Program-made: the position numbers and the translations under genes
From: Myoxocephalus aenaeus
Taxonomy: Eukaryota; Chordata; Actinopteri; Perciformes; Cottidae
Direction: 5' to 3'
Length of the DNA: 64,000 bases
Assembly (NCBI GenBank): GCA_038501785.1
Contig: JBAMJR010000006.1
Span: forward strand, 4,723,501 to 4,787,500
Shown here: in pieces, positions 12,601 to 24,300 of the stretch
Layout of the letters: each line of letters begins with the position of its first letter
How positions within the stretch are numbered: the stretch's first letter is position 1
The notes under the pieces: generated by a model
The model's input: the letters and a program-made list of their open reading frames with translations, nothing else
Databases searched by the model: none
What the model was told of the DNA's origin: nothing

Positions 12601-14160
12601 GCATTTTTTTGCACTGAATGAGGATTGTGGATTTGGTCATCCATCTCTTAAGAAAGTATACCTTCATGCATTGACAGACAGTTAACGCTTTAATACACTG
12701 TTTCACAAACTTGTTTTCTGGGGATCCACTAATTTATAAATCACAATTTGTGCGTAAAAGAAAATTCCGGACCAATGTTACAGCTATCACCTTATATTCT
12801 TTTATAGGTAAACTAGAAAAATAAGGGATGAATCGCAAGTTAGTTTTTTTGGAAAAATACACACATGTCAAAATGCTTTCTAGATGAGATAAAATGCAGG
12901 CAGAGTTAACAGGCTATTTCATTGTTTTAATTTCCTCTCATCAGTTAAGCAAACATAATTTCCACTAGCCTATCATATCAGATTCAATATTATATGTAGG
13001 GGACAATTATCCGAACAATACAAACATTCAGGCTCCTCATGTGAGTAGAAAGTTATACTGCAAATACAAATATTAAACAAAAGACTAAATAAAAAATTCA
13101 ACACATTTATTTGGCGACCCTAATGAAATGTGTGGGTCCTGACCCAGTCTTTCAGAATGACTGCTTTCATACGTAAACATATCTTTCATACATACAGGCG
13201 TGTCATTTTAAAATGTGACCATATCCTTAACGATGTCCTCTGGTCTACTTATTAAAGTATAAACTTGCCAGTCTTAGCTGGTCAGGTTTCGAACCACTGA
13301 ACCATCAGGGTTTCAGGTCATCGACACAAGCTTAAAACCTGGAGAAGAGGGCTGCTGTTTTTTATGAATACCAGATTTGGTACAATATGTTTTAAACACA
13401 AGGTGATAGACATGTCAAAGCACTGTACTCGCTCCAGGTATATTGCATTTTATTTGGATAGATGACTGAGTTTGTGCTCTTGAGACACTGGCTTTGCGTC
13501 ACTCTGGTGACCTTACAGGAAAATCCACATTGCATTACTCAAGTGACAATACCAGTCATCACCATTATCGTACATTGGTAATAGCCTCCTGATGACAGGC
13601 TAGCACTTTGATATAGGGCAGGGCTCTGGGTTGGACTGAAGACCCCTGGCTTTGTTAAAAACTCCCTTAACCTGAAAAGAAGAATGTCCTTCTGTCTTTT
13701 GAGATCCTCAGTGTGCGTGTGTATTTAATCTGAACATTCAGATTTCACTCTGTTTGCCTTTTATGGTGTTTAATACAACCGTTATCAGCATTTGTTATCC
13801 TTAACCATAGTAAGTGCAAACTCTACCTGGGTCTGCTATCATCTTGCCTCCCAAGGGAGAGATCAGTTGTATCCAAGCCTGGTCTAAATCTGTCAGCGTG
13901 TAAACACAGACACCCCAGCTGCAGACCCTCCAACCAGGGGCGGTTTTGGGCACGGCCGCCCCGGGCAGCCGCCCGGGGCGGCACTTTTTCATGACACGTG
14001 GGGGGCGGCACGACCACTTAAAAATATATGTATATATATATATATCATCTGGGCCGCGAAGCGGTTTTCCATTATCTATCATATCACTGTGTGGGGAATT
14101 GGCAAATTGCCGCCCCCTGCAGCTGCAGGCGCCCCTGCTTGCTAAGAAGGTGCCGTCTAC

Positions 14161-14931
14161 TAGTGATGTGTCGGTCGCGAACCAAACGGCTCTGAGAGCT
14201 CTTTGACGTGAACGACGGGGCCGGCTTTTTTTTTCTTTCTCTCTCTCGCTCTCTCTCAAGCCGCATTTGATTGGTCAATATGTGTGGCGTCGTCTCTGTG
14301 CCTGCGATGAGCAGAGGGGCGGGAGTTACACAGTTCATGTGACGTCACGAGACTGTGCATTGTAGCAGCTTCAGTCCCCTCAGAGAGAATGTTCTCCAAC
14401 AGGGCAGATCATTACGGAGAGAAGAAACAGGATCAGCCCTCAAAGCTGAGGCACTTGGTCTTTCTCAATGTAAATCTTCACTGAAGGACAAAACTCTGGA
14501 TGCTGATTTTTTCTTCTTTTTGTTTTACACATTTTAATTTATATATTGTTGTGTGATTCTGTAAGCTTCTGTATGTTGTTTTACTTTCAATCTGTTAAGT
14601 ATTAAAAAGCTAAAAGTTTAAAATAGTTAAGTTAGTTAAGTTCATTTGTAAATAGTTAAACGTTTGTTTTTGCACTTTCTAATTTAGTTTTATCACTCTG
14701 TAGAGTGTATAAATAAAAGTGTATTTATATAATAAACATTTGATATAGTGCATGTTTTTTTTTACATTAGTAATTCATATTGCGCATAATTCTACATTAT
14801 TGTTGGTAATAAATTAATTTAAGCACCAAAAAAATCTGAAGAGCCATTTGGGAGCCGAAAGAGCCGTCTCTTTTTAGTGAGCCGAGCCAAAAGAGCCGGT
14901 TCCCTAAAAAGAGCCGTAATTCCCATCACTA
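14161..14931. mobile_element. Inner hAT transposon, internally deleted, nested in the outer hAT
   Basis: 771 bp flanked by an exact 8-bp target duplication, CCGTCTAC, at 14153-14160 and 14932-14939. The terminal inverted repeat is TAGTGATG at both ends; the match ends soon after it. The right end has seven GAGCC motifs in about 80 bp (14838-14916), and the left end has a few related GGCTC/GAGCTC motifs. Such subterminal repeats are typical transposase-binding sites of hAT elements. It retains a C-terminal transposase remnant (14365-14484). Confidence 0.9.
14365..14484 (+). pseudogene. hAT transposase C-terminal dimerisation-domain remnant
   Basis: A 39-codon frame ending at TGA reads ASVPSERMFSNRADHY early and LRHLVFLNVNLH at its end. 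This matches the hAT C-terminal dimerisation motif pattern (SVPSERvFS ... LVFLNkNL). There is no upstream RNase-H-like catalytic domain, so the copy cannot encode active transposase. The remnant shows that the surrounding 771-bp element is an internal-deletion derivative of an autonomous Ac/ZBED-like hAT. Confidence 0.8.
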
Positions 14932-16250
14932 CCGTCTACAGATCATGTGTGAGAAGGGGGAAGGGGAGGGGGCGCGGGGGAATAGTTCACCTCTGTCTCC
15001 CAAATGGAACGGACAAGGGGGGGAACAGGGGGATCCACTGTAGGCTATAGAGCAATACTCTAATGCAATTAGTGGGCTTAAGTCAGTTATGTTGTAACTT
15101 ATACTGTGTTGTGCAGAATTGTGTGCATTGATTCTCTTAAGTGTGTTATTCAAATGTTCTATTGAATGATTTGTGCAATTGAGGACTTTAAGTTTATAAT
15201 AAATTAAAATAATAATAAAAAATGTTCCCGGCGGGGGGGGGGGGGGGGGGGGCACTCGGAGGGGGTCTCGCCCGGGGCGTAATTACATGTAGAACCGCCA
15301 CTGCCTCCAACTGTCTCTAGTGTGATTAATGATAACCTGCAAGCTCCTCCTGACTGACAGCAGGCTCGCGTGTGAAGATGCAGGCTGCCTCATAACTATA
15401 AACCTAAAAAACCTAGGGAAGGGGGTGGTGTCGGAGGCCTCCCTTAAATTGCAAAACACCTGTATCTGACTCACACAGAGTTAATCACACACCTTTATGG
15501 CGGAGAACAGCCTGCACTGTTCCACTGACGGAAGAGAGAGAGAACAATGGGACAGACTCTGTTTGAACTTTATTAGACCTTTCATTTATTTTAAAGTAGC
15601 TTGTATTAAATTATTGAATTATTATAATTGCTAATTGGTGTTTACTGATGCACTATATACATGTTCCCTCTATATGAATGCATACCTTCTATACTGCAAT
15701 TACTATTGCAACTGCATTTTTGCTGTAAAGTAGGACTCACCGGATTGAAGTGGCAGAGTATTAGTCTATGAGCAAAAGACTCGGGTCGGCATCTAGACGT
15801 CCATTAGCAGCTACGTGGGACATACTGTACTTACTGTCAAATCCACAGAGAGATGCATTTACATCAATTTAAACCAGGTGCATTCTGCTGTATGGCTGGT
15901 GTTGGGCAGTGTGTGAGGGAGAGCACAGTCTGAACCACCAGCTATTGTTATTCACCAGTAGACCTCGCTTTAGCAAAGAGAGAGAGAGAGGGGAGAGGAG
16001 CTACTCTTCATATCTAAAAGATCTCACTGCATATGTTTACATTTGATTGGCAGCTTCAAGATTTAGAAGGTAAAGCGTGACGTTCACTGGGCATGCATTG
16101 TGTATGTGTAAATGAGCGAGACAGACGTGATATGTGTGGTATGGATTCTTGCAATGGGGAAAGTTTTTTCAGGGTAAAGTGGATGGTATAAATCGGGTAC
16201 ACCTTTAGTGTACAGTATGTGTGTGTGAGCCAGAGAAAAACTGTAAAGAG

Positions 16251-16251
16251 G

Positions 16252-16304
<53 letters not shown>

Positions 16305-16319
16305 GTGCGTGTGTGTGTG
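16251..16319. repeat. (TG)n microsatellite with CG interruptions
   Basis: GT-rich run with a few GCGT interruptions, giving Thr-His ORFs on the minus strand. Confidence 0.95.
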
Positions 16320-17456
16320 AGGGTAAAGTGGATGGTTGACTCCACTGGAATGCGGCGCTGACTCAGTCCGTCTGTCAGCCACGACCATGTTCGCTCTGTG
16401 GACTTATTCACACTCTGCGACCCTTTCAAGGGGGCGGCCTGTTGCCTCATGTTGGATTTCCGGCAGCTCTCTTGGAATTTCAGGGAACAGAACTCCAGGA
16501 AGCGCTGGGATATGGCCTTGTTTGGGTTCAGGCTTCACTGTCCTATTATAAATAAAACATGTCTGATGTTTTATTTTTATTTGAGTAATTTTACTTTGTT
16601 TAAACTAAATTTGAGGAATAAAGGTAGAGGAATGGGTAAATGTTCAGCATGTTTCAGCTTGAAACTTTATATCAGTAAGTCACAATTCATACCACAGGCT
16701 GATATAGATCACTGATCTATGACTGACCAGAGACAAGTGCAATGAGCTCAACTGGTCTGCACTTGTTTAAATCAAAGTAAGAACAAAGCAGACTGTAGTT
16801 CTCATGCTGCAAATGTGCATGCTTGGATGCTCCTATAGTATTTAAAAACACTATAACACCTGAAGTAGCCCAATGTGCCAGAAAACATGATGAAGTGGCC
16901 TTTAGGGTGCCCTTCCAGTGGAAATTTTTTTTATATGCAATCCCATTTAAAATGCACTACTTGCTATGAAATGTTCTGCGTGCTGGAGTGTTGCCAATGA
17001 CTGGCTGTCTTATAGGAAGCATCCTAAAGAAGAGATGACATTTGAATCAGTCTGTTAAGGTAATTAAGGATCAATCTTAGGGCCCTATTTTCTGTCTGTA
17101 GCAATCAAACATGTCTCATGTCAGCGTCTTGGCCTCCCACGCTCCATGTCACACCCTCTCCAGACAGACAGAGATCTGCTGTGTGTGTGTGTCTCGTCCT
17201 CTGTGGGCTCATCAGATTGCTCCTCCCTTGCCAGATGCTGGCCAGGGACGAAAACAAGACCAGGACAGGGTGCCTGTCATTTTGGGATTACCTGGGTCTC
17301 CTCTCCCTCTCTGGGTTATTGAAACAAAGTTCAGTTCAGAGGAATATCATTTCTGATGCTTTAGGTCCAGATTTACTGTTGGGGAAATTTGGTTGGATTT
17401 GCATGCAATCTGGCATGAATTGTTTCTGGACATGGATACAAAAACTCAAAGTCGTA

Positions 17457-17680
17457 GCCAGTGGTGTAATGTATATGTAACTATAAGTACACTTACTCAA
17501 TACTTATACCATATTGAAGTACACTTTCAAATGACTTTAAATTAGTATTTCTACTGTCTGCTTCCTTATACTTTAAATGCAATATACATTTGCTCCACTG
17601 CATTTATGTAACAGCTGTTGTTACTGTAACTTTACAGATTACTGTAAGATTTGACATGCAGGACATGTTTTATGAAATGT
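17457..17680. repeat. Dispersed fish repeat of the 'AGTGGTGTAATG ... AAGTAC' type
   Basis: Begins CCAGTGGTGTAATGTA and continues with AAGTACACTTACTCAATACT, CTGCTTCCTTATACTTTAAA and TTTGCTCCACTGCATTTATG. This is the layout of a very common non-autonomous repeat in teleost genomes. The right end is unclear. Assignment is from memory of the family; a related copy may be at 58573. Confidence 0.55.
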
Positions 17681-18247
17681 GATGCATTGCTATTGATTAA
17701 ACTATTATGTTAATGTATTCAATTCTTCTGCTGATTTGTTGATATTAGGTGGTTCTTTTATTAATGCTGGGCTGTTATTTGAATGGAATTTTTTTATAGT
17801 GTCGTATTAATAGTTTAATTTACATAAAGGATCTGATTCTGAAGGTAATAAAAAGAAAATCCTCAAATTATATCTGATACTGGTCAACTATGCAGTAGTC
17901 CTGCACTCTATATGAAAAAAAACATGTTTATTTCTTTAGTCTCTGCTGGATTTTTTTGATTCCAAACTGTGTTGAATGTCTCACACTGTAGTGCTCTACT
18001 GACTCTCTTCACTTCCACTGGTGTGCTCAAGTGTCAAGTACACAAAGTCTAAATCAACCAGATAGACTTAAAATATGTATTTTTTAAAGTGATCCTGGAG
18101 GATCAGTGTCCACCCCCGAGCAAACAGCAGTTTCACATAGCACTCACCTCCCAGCCAACCAGGACTGTTGAAAGTATGTGTGGAGACAGCCACATTAATC
18201 ACACTCCCGTATAACATCTCCTTTTAAAGCTCTATATTTCAAATACA

Positions 18248-18250
<3 letters not shown>

Positions 18251-18299
<49 letters not shown>

Positions 18300-18316
18300 C
18301 TGTGTGTGTGTGTGTG
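18251..18316. repeat. (TG)n microsatellite
   Basis: TG run with two single-base interruptions. It causes long spurious ORFs on both strands. Confidence 0.95.
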
Positions 18317-21300
18317 CGCCCCTCTATCTGTCACCAGTGCAGAACTCTCTTGCAATGCCTCTCCTCTAACAGAATGCAGTTTGTGGCATGAAAGACAAAC
18401 AATCCATGCACACACGCCACACAAACACACATGCGCACGCACACACTTCCACACTACTTGAACCCTGGGGCAGAATGCCAAAGAGCTGGAGGAATGTGAC
18501 CCGGTGACCTTGGCTTGCAGACTTCCACATGGAGACCGGACACTAGGATGGTGTGCATCGGAAGAGGAGGCTAGAATAGCTCCGGTGTCCGGTAACGAGA
18601 GACTGACTCTGTTTGTAAACTGCAGCCATATGACACACTGAGAGCCTGCAGTGCACATGTATATGCACAAATCCACAGGCAATGGAAACACATGTACTCA
18701 TGTCCAGAGGTTAGGAGGTGGGCAATGATGGGTTACATGAAAGGGGGGTGCTCGCTTTGAGATCGGTACATTTCTCCTGTGCAACACTGGCTTAACCTTG
18801 CAGCAACACATTTTTCTACTTTCATAAATCCTGACTTTCCTGTTTGACTCTTCAAGTTTTTTTCTTTTCTTTAAATACATGCTTCGAACAGAGCGAGGCC
18901 AAGTTTGACTTACTCGATAGTACTTCAATCTACAGATCTCTCAGTATAAAATAAGATGTATTCCGGTAAGAGAAATACATGTGGGTGGACATAAAATCAA
19001 CAATGCACGTGTATGCACGTTCAGATTACAAAATATAATTTGTTTCTGCACACATTTTATTTCATGGTCTACCACACAACGATCTCGGTGTCAAATGGTT
19101 GCTCAATATGGTGACCTGTTTTTTTCTTTGCTTCAGTGAGTGCATGCAGTGGGGAGCCAAGCCATGCATGAAAGATGGTGAAGATAGAAGTGTACCACAG
19201 CTGCTAGAAATATATGTGCCACTTTTTATAAACTACATACCAGTAGGTGTATTGTCAGAGCATCGCAGCAACAAGCAGCCTTCCTTTATCAGATGCCTGT
19301 TGATTTAAAAAGTGAGTGGTCACATTATTGTTTTCGTGAACCTTTACTAATTACACAATCTGCATGTTTTAATTTAATCTAATTTGTTTAATGGAAATAC
19401 ATTGTTTTACCCATTTACTTTGGGAAAGTGAAGACAGACACTGTTTTTCAAAACAGAACGTGCTATGCTACTATATATTTTCATTTACTCTTCTGCACAG
19501 AAAGGCTAGGGGTAAACCCCACCCCCTGTGCTCAGAGGGAGGACAGTGATACAAGTGACAGATCAGGTCCAACCAGTCACAGATGACAAACCCTCAGTGT
19601 TGCCCCACGATTATCTGACAAACATTTGAGCCCGCTGCAAAAGAGTCTTTCTTTAAATAAGTTTGATTTCTTGATAATGCAACCAACTTATTTGAATTTC
19701 CGGCATTGTTTTGTAAATTAGTTTCAGATTATTCATTTTTAAAAGTATGTGGAACTAATTGAAGGCTCTGTAACTTCATATGTTGTTGTTTAGCACATTT
19801 ATGTTCATATTGTCAGCACAGTAGCATCAAATTCACTGTTCCAGTTGGTGACAGTATTGTATGGTTTTATCTGATTCCTCACTTGCTTATAAAGTACCTG
19901 AGTACTCTGACTCAGGAGACAGTCAGCTTTTGAAGTAGGAGGCTGTCTCTAGACCTGTGTGTAGTTTGTGTGTGTGCCCTATCAGTCTTGCTGAGCACAC
20001 AAGTGCAGATCCTACTACCTGAGGCAGACGGTCTGGTGCCAACGGGTTGTAAAGCAATCAAACAGAGGTAATATATCCCTCTGCCTATCAAATAGCTAAC
20101 AGAGCAGAAAAGGTACAGCGTGTTGTTGATCCAGAAACAAACAGCGTACAGCCCCCACACCTCCCCATCTGGCCCAGGATGATCTGTTTTAGTCGCGCTC
20201 CATCACTGTCACTCCAGAAACAGACTCCAGCCTTCCTTCAGCCCGGATAAAGCTACCAATCATATACATAGCCCTGAAAGGGACCATGTTATTTTAAAAT
20301 GTACCTATTGGAAAGGTCTTATTTAAGACAAAGGTTCATGGACAGCAGCACTGTAAGAATATATCAGCAGCTGAAAGAGACTGTTTACGTTGCTACCGAA
20401 AGCAAGCAAGCCCAGTATAATTTATCTGCTGGGATTGATAGACTGTAGTCTGATCAATTTATATTATTCTACTATCAGCAGAAGCAAAGCAAATCAAGTT
20501 ATGTCCGGCGCTAACACCAAGGCATCTATTCAGGTCAACTATTGAGAGATGCCACTATCACTGGGGCAACAAGTAAAACAAACAATGTGTGGGTTTTGAA
20601 TGTGGATGAAACACTAGACTCAAATCAGTCAGCCGCACAAAATGCAGCTCGGAGGTCTGCGCCCAGTTCAAGCTGTACTTTCAACCACGTCCTGCCTCAA
20701 TGAGACAGTGTGGGTGGTGGGAGTTTGAAAGCTGTCAGACCTTTTTTAATCCATGTTTACCACAATGGAGAGCTCTGTAAACACATGGGTTTGCCACAAC
20801 ATTATTCCAACAAGCCGGCATGCTCACTGTGGCCTCTCCAACGAGGAGCTGTTTAACTTTTCCCAGATATTTAGTAACATTGTGGCTCGGAACAATGACA
20901 GGTCGTGATAACTTGGGGGCGCTAATTAAAAAAATCTGTTTAAGATGGCCAGTCTTTGAAACTTTTCCCACAGGTGTTTAATATTAAAACATGTAATACC
21001 TCTTACTGTATGGTGCTGTATGGTGCTTGTCCAGTTGTTCATCTGACTTTAGTTTTCTGCATCTGGCCTGACTAACACCAGAGCTGGCACCTGCTCTTAA
21101 TTTATTATATAATGGAGACAAACACACTTTGGCAACCATGCACTCCTGGAAGGTTTTTACATTGTGTGTCACTGTCTGGCTTCCGAAGGCCGAGAAGATT
21201 TCAACATATTCAATCAGGAAACACCCTAAAGCCCTGGAAGAGCTGGTAAGAACAGATTTATACACATCACATGTGTATTGTGCCCCGGCAAGAGTGCACA

Positions 21301-24300
21301 CTAACCATTCTAGATGTCGTAATCACAGGCTCTTATCTAAGTGTCCATAGGAGGGAGGGTTTTATCAGCTTGGCTACACAAGCCGGGGAGAAACAGAGTG
21401 TACACAAAGTGACCAGGGTCACAGTGAGATGAAAACAGGAAAGAGAGGCGAGGTGCTAAAACAAAACATCAGGTGTTACATACGATCATAACAACTCACG
21501 TTGATAGCTAACATGGGACAGGAACAATAAATACTCTCCGAAAGGAGATCGCACCACCGCTCATTTGCATAAAGTCCTCTCAGATGTCTTACTTTGGCAT
21601 GTGAAAGGAAAGTGATATCTCTTCCAGGAAGAGAGTTAGTCTCATTTCCTCTGACCACCACACAGAAATGATTGACCCTGTTAGAGCTGATTAGAGATTG
21701 CAGAAAAAGCAAAAACAAGCACACAATGTGTCAAACAGTCTGTTGTCAACAGCGTATATGACTACTGTTCAAACAAAGCACAAAACAAACAGTTATACTT
21801 CCTTTTTCACACGACTGATGGTCTGCTAGATGTAGAAAATAAGTGATCAGGAAAACAGAAGTATATAGCCTTGCAGAGCTCAGATATTCACTGCTGAAGC
21901 ATGCTACACACCCTCACTGTGTGACACAGCATGCATGACTACAAGCTCTGACATTGTGTGCTCTCTGCAGGGTTGTATGTCATGATTTAGATAATTGTGT
22001 GTCCGTTCTAATCAGTCGCCGGTCACTGTGACTCCAGTCGTGAAAGCTGCTGTCAGTGGCCTTGACGCTCTGCTCTGCTCCGTCTCAGGGTTCAGGCAGC
22101 ACATCCTGCGGAGAAGACCCAGTGCAATGTCCCTGTCCCACAGCCGTGTGCCAACCAAACCGCATGAGTCAAGCCTCTGTGGTACGTGTGGGTGGCTTCT
22201 CTCCTGTGACTACTCACTGACCCATCTTTCTGAAACTCCCTCACACTCTTCCTCTTGAACTCCCTCTTTCCCATGTGAATCATCGAGTCGATTTTTAGGA
22301 ATGTTTAGCCTCTCTTCACTTCCTGACCAAATTCTGACTCAAGGTGTAAATATCACCAATACTACACTGGCTTCGGAACAACATGACACAGCTCTGTTTG
22401 CCGAGCTCCATGTCACATGAGAGATCTGCATTACGTCACAAGGACACGTGCCTATGCAAACACAAAAGGCCAGAAGACAGCAGGGAGTGGTGTTTGTGCT
22501 CTTGTATAAGTAAGGTGTTCGGTGCAGGCCAGCACATCCATCAGACCGAAGTCTGTCCCATTAAAAAAACACTCTTCCCCTGTGTATGCTGTTCTTCTGA
22601 GTCACAGGCGACCGGGGACTAGGAAAACATGTCTAAGGTCGCGTCTGCTTTTTCTCTCACAGAGTGCCAACAACATGCTGACATGCTCCCATGAAGTGCT
22701 GCCTGTGCTCTGAGCTCTGCTGTTCATCCTGTGCTGACGTTATATGTCCTACTCTTACGCGTGCAATGACACAAGGTAAATGTGGACATACTGTACGTGC
22801 ATGTGAATGCTGATAAACACAAGCTCATCATATTTCATTTTCCAGAATGCCCATTTCCATTAGCTTAGTTTCTTAGGTCAGGGGAAAAGCCAGAGGAAAC
22901 AGAGCTGTTCTCTCTCTCGGCTGGGTGCTTCCTGTCCTGATAGAGGTTCAAGTAGAGATATCCCTGAAAGGAGCTGTTGGAACAGGGGAGGGAAGAGCTG
23001 AGTGTTTTGGACCTCTTTCAATGACTTACAATCTTATCTGGCCTGAGTTTGGTATGCCTCCACTAGTTAGAGCTGGGCACAGTTTGAGAGAATGTGTTGG
23101 AGCCTCCCTGCTTCCCCTCTCCATTTCAAATAGGAAACAATTTGCAGAGCTGCAGATAGTCCTTCACCAGTGGACTTTAATGTAAAAACACCTTTACATC
23201 CTGACTTTCATCATGGTTTCTCACCACACGGAGAACAGACATTTCTAAATGATTTGTTCTTAATCTGAAAAGACTTTTACTGAAAGATATCACAGGGATT
23301 TGTTTGGTGTTTGCAGCATTCCAGACAGTATTTCAAAGGAGCTACTTTGAGCATTTTAATGAGCATGAACTTAATTAGTGCGTCCTGGTGGGAACACTTT
23401 GCAAGCTCACTTCAAAAACGATTGCAGCTATGCCGGATAAGCTCAAAGCACTCACTGTGCAGCAGCATGTTGTTAAATATAAACAACAGGAGTCTCTCAT
23501 ATACCATCACGTTTATTTGCCAAACATATGTTTAAAACTTGATGTATTGTTGTTTCTTTGTATACATTTTAACTGTAACTTTCCTCTCTTTCTCTTATCA
23601 TGGCCAAGTGTGCTTTCTTTTGCTATAATGTTTTCGAATCCCTTCAACATGACAAACTGCCATTGTGTTCTCCTGGCGACTTCTGCTGCATTTCAAGATA
23701 CTTTGAACTATAATCTGAGTAAACATTCAAAGACAGGCCTCCTCCCAGTCTGTCTGGTCTGTCTATCACACTGTGTCCTCTCTCTCTCTCCTTATGACAC
23801 GGTGGTGGCCTGAGAGGCTCAATCTGTGGGAAAGCGCATTCATTTGTGTGTTTGTGGTGGGACTAATGTAAACATTAGGTTTCTCATCCTGTCTGAAGAT
23901 AAGGGTTACGGAAATGGAGATGATTAAATAATCAAGTGAGGAGCAGATGATGCATCATCAGGATAGCCGAGCTTATCCTTGTCAAGGAAACAGGATTGTT
24001 GAATGGCCGACTACAGTCGGCTAAAAATGAAGGACACAGATACTGTCTCAGACGTCACAGATGCACAAGCTCACGGAAAATTACCCAGCTGAGGCTTTGT
24101 GCTCGAGTTTATTCAGGGCAGAGTTATTCCAGGGAATTATGGCAGCATTTTAATAAAGGCTAATTATCTAGCCGGATTAACTCAGAGAGACATGCTTTCT
24201 ATTCTCTGATGTATATGTTTGATCTTCCGAAAAACTCACAGTGGAAACTTAACATGAGCTGAGGAGGTTTTCACAATTATTTCTCTATGTTCTGAGACAG

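Larger units (their letters stand above)
5155..13926. other. Intergenic stretch without a supportable gene
   Basis: About 8.8 kb with no ORF that looks like conserved protein and no consistent chain of exons. The longest frame, 6290-6700 on the plus strand (136 codons), shows no domain or family resemblance. The stretch includes three microsatellites (7434, 8654, 9611) and a G-run near 12350. Regulatory elements may exist but cannot be recognised without cross-species alignment. Confidence 0.5.
13935..15303. mobile_element. Outer non-autonomous hAT-type DNA transposon (interrupted by a second hAT)
   Basis: The ends are CAGGGGCGGTTTT (13935) and, read inward from 15303, CAGTGGCGGTTCT: a 13-bp terminal inverted repeat with two mismatches. 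The element is bordered by an exact 8-bp target duplication, CCTCCAAC, at 13927-13934 and 15304-15311. An 8-bp duplication and CAG-type ends are hAT superfamily traits. Just inside the left end is a GC-rich palindrome built on GCCCGGGGCGGC, and the right end carries a G-run at about 15233-15252. Without the inner element and its duplicated site the original would be about 590 bp, with no transposase frame, so it is a MITE-like derivative. Confidence 0.88.

Noticed and set aside
13263..13290. Partial resemblance of 'cttagctggt' to miR-34, attractive because MIR34A lies on human 1p36
   Set aside because: The invariant seed is not present and no precursor hairpin is evident.
13280..13310. tRNA B-box-like 'ggtttcgaacc'
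   Set aside because: No A box at a proper distance and no cloverleaf; at most a SINE scrap.
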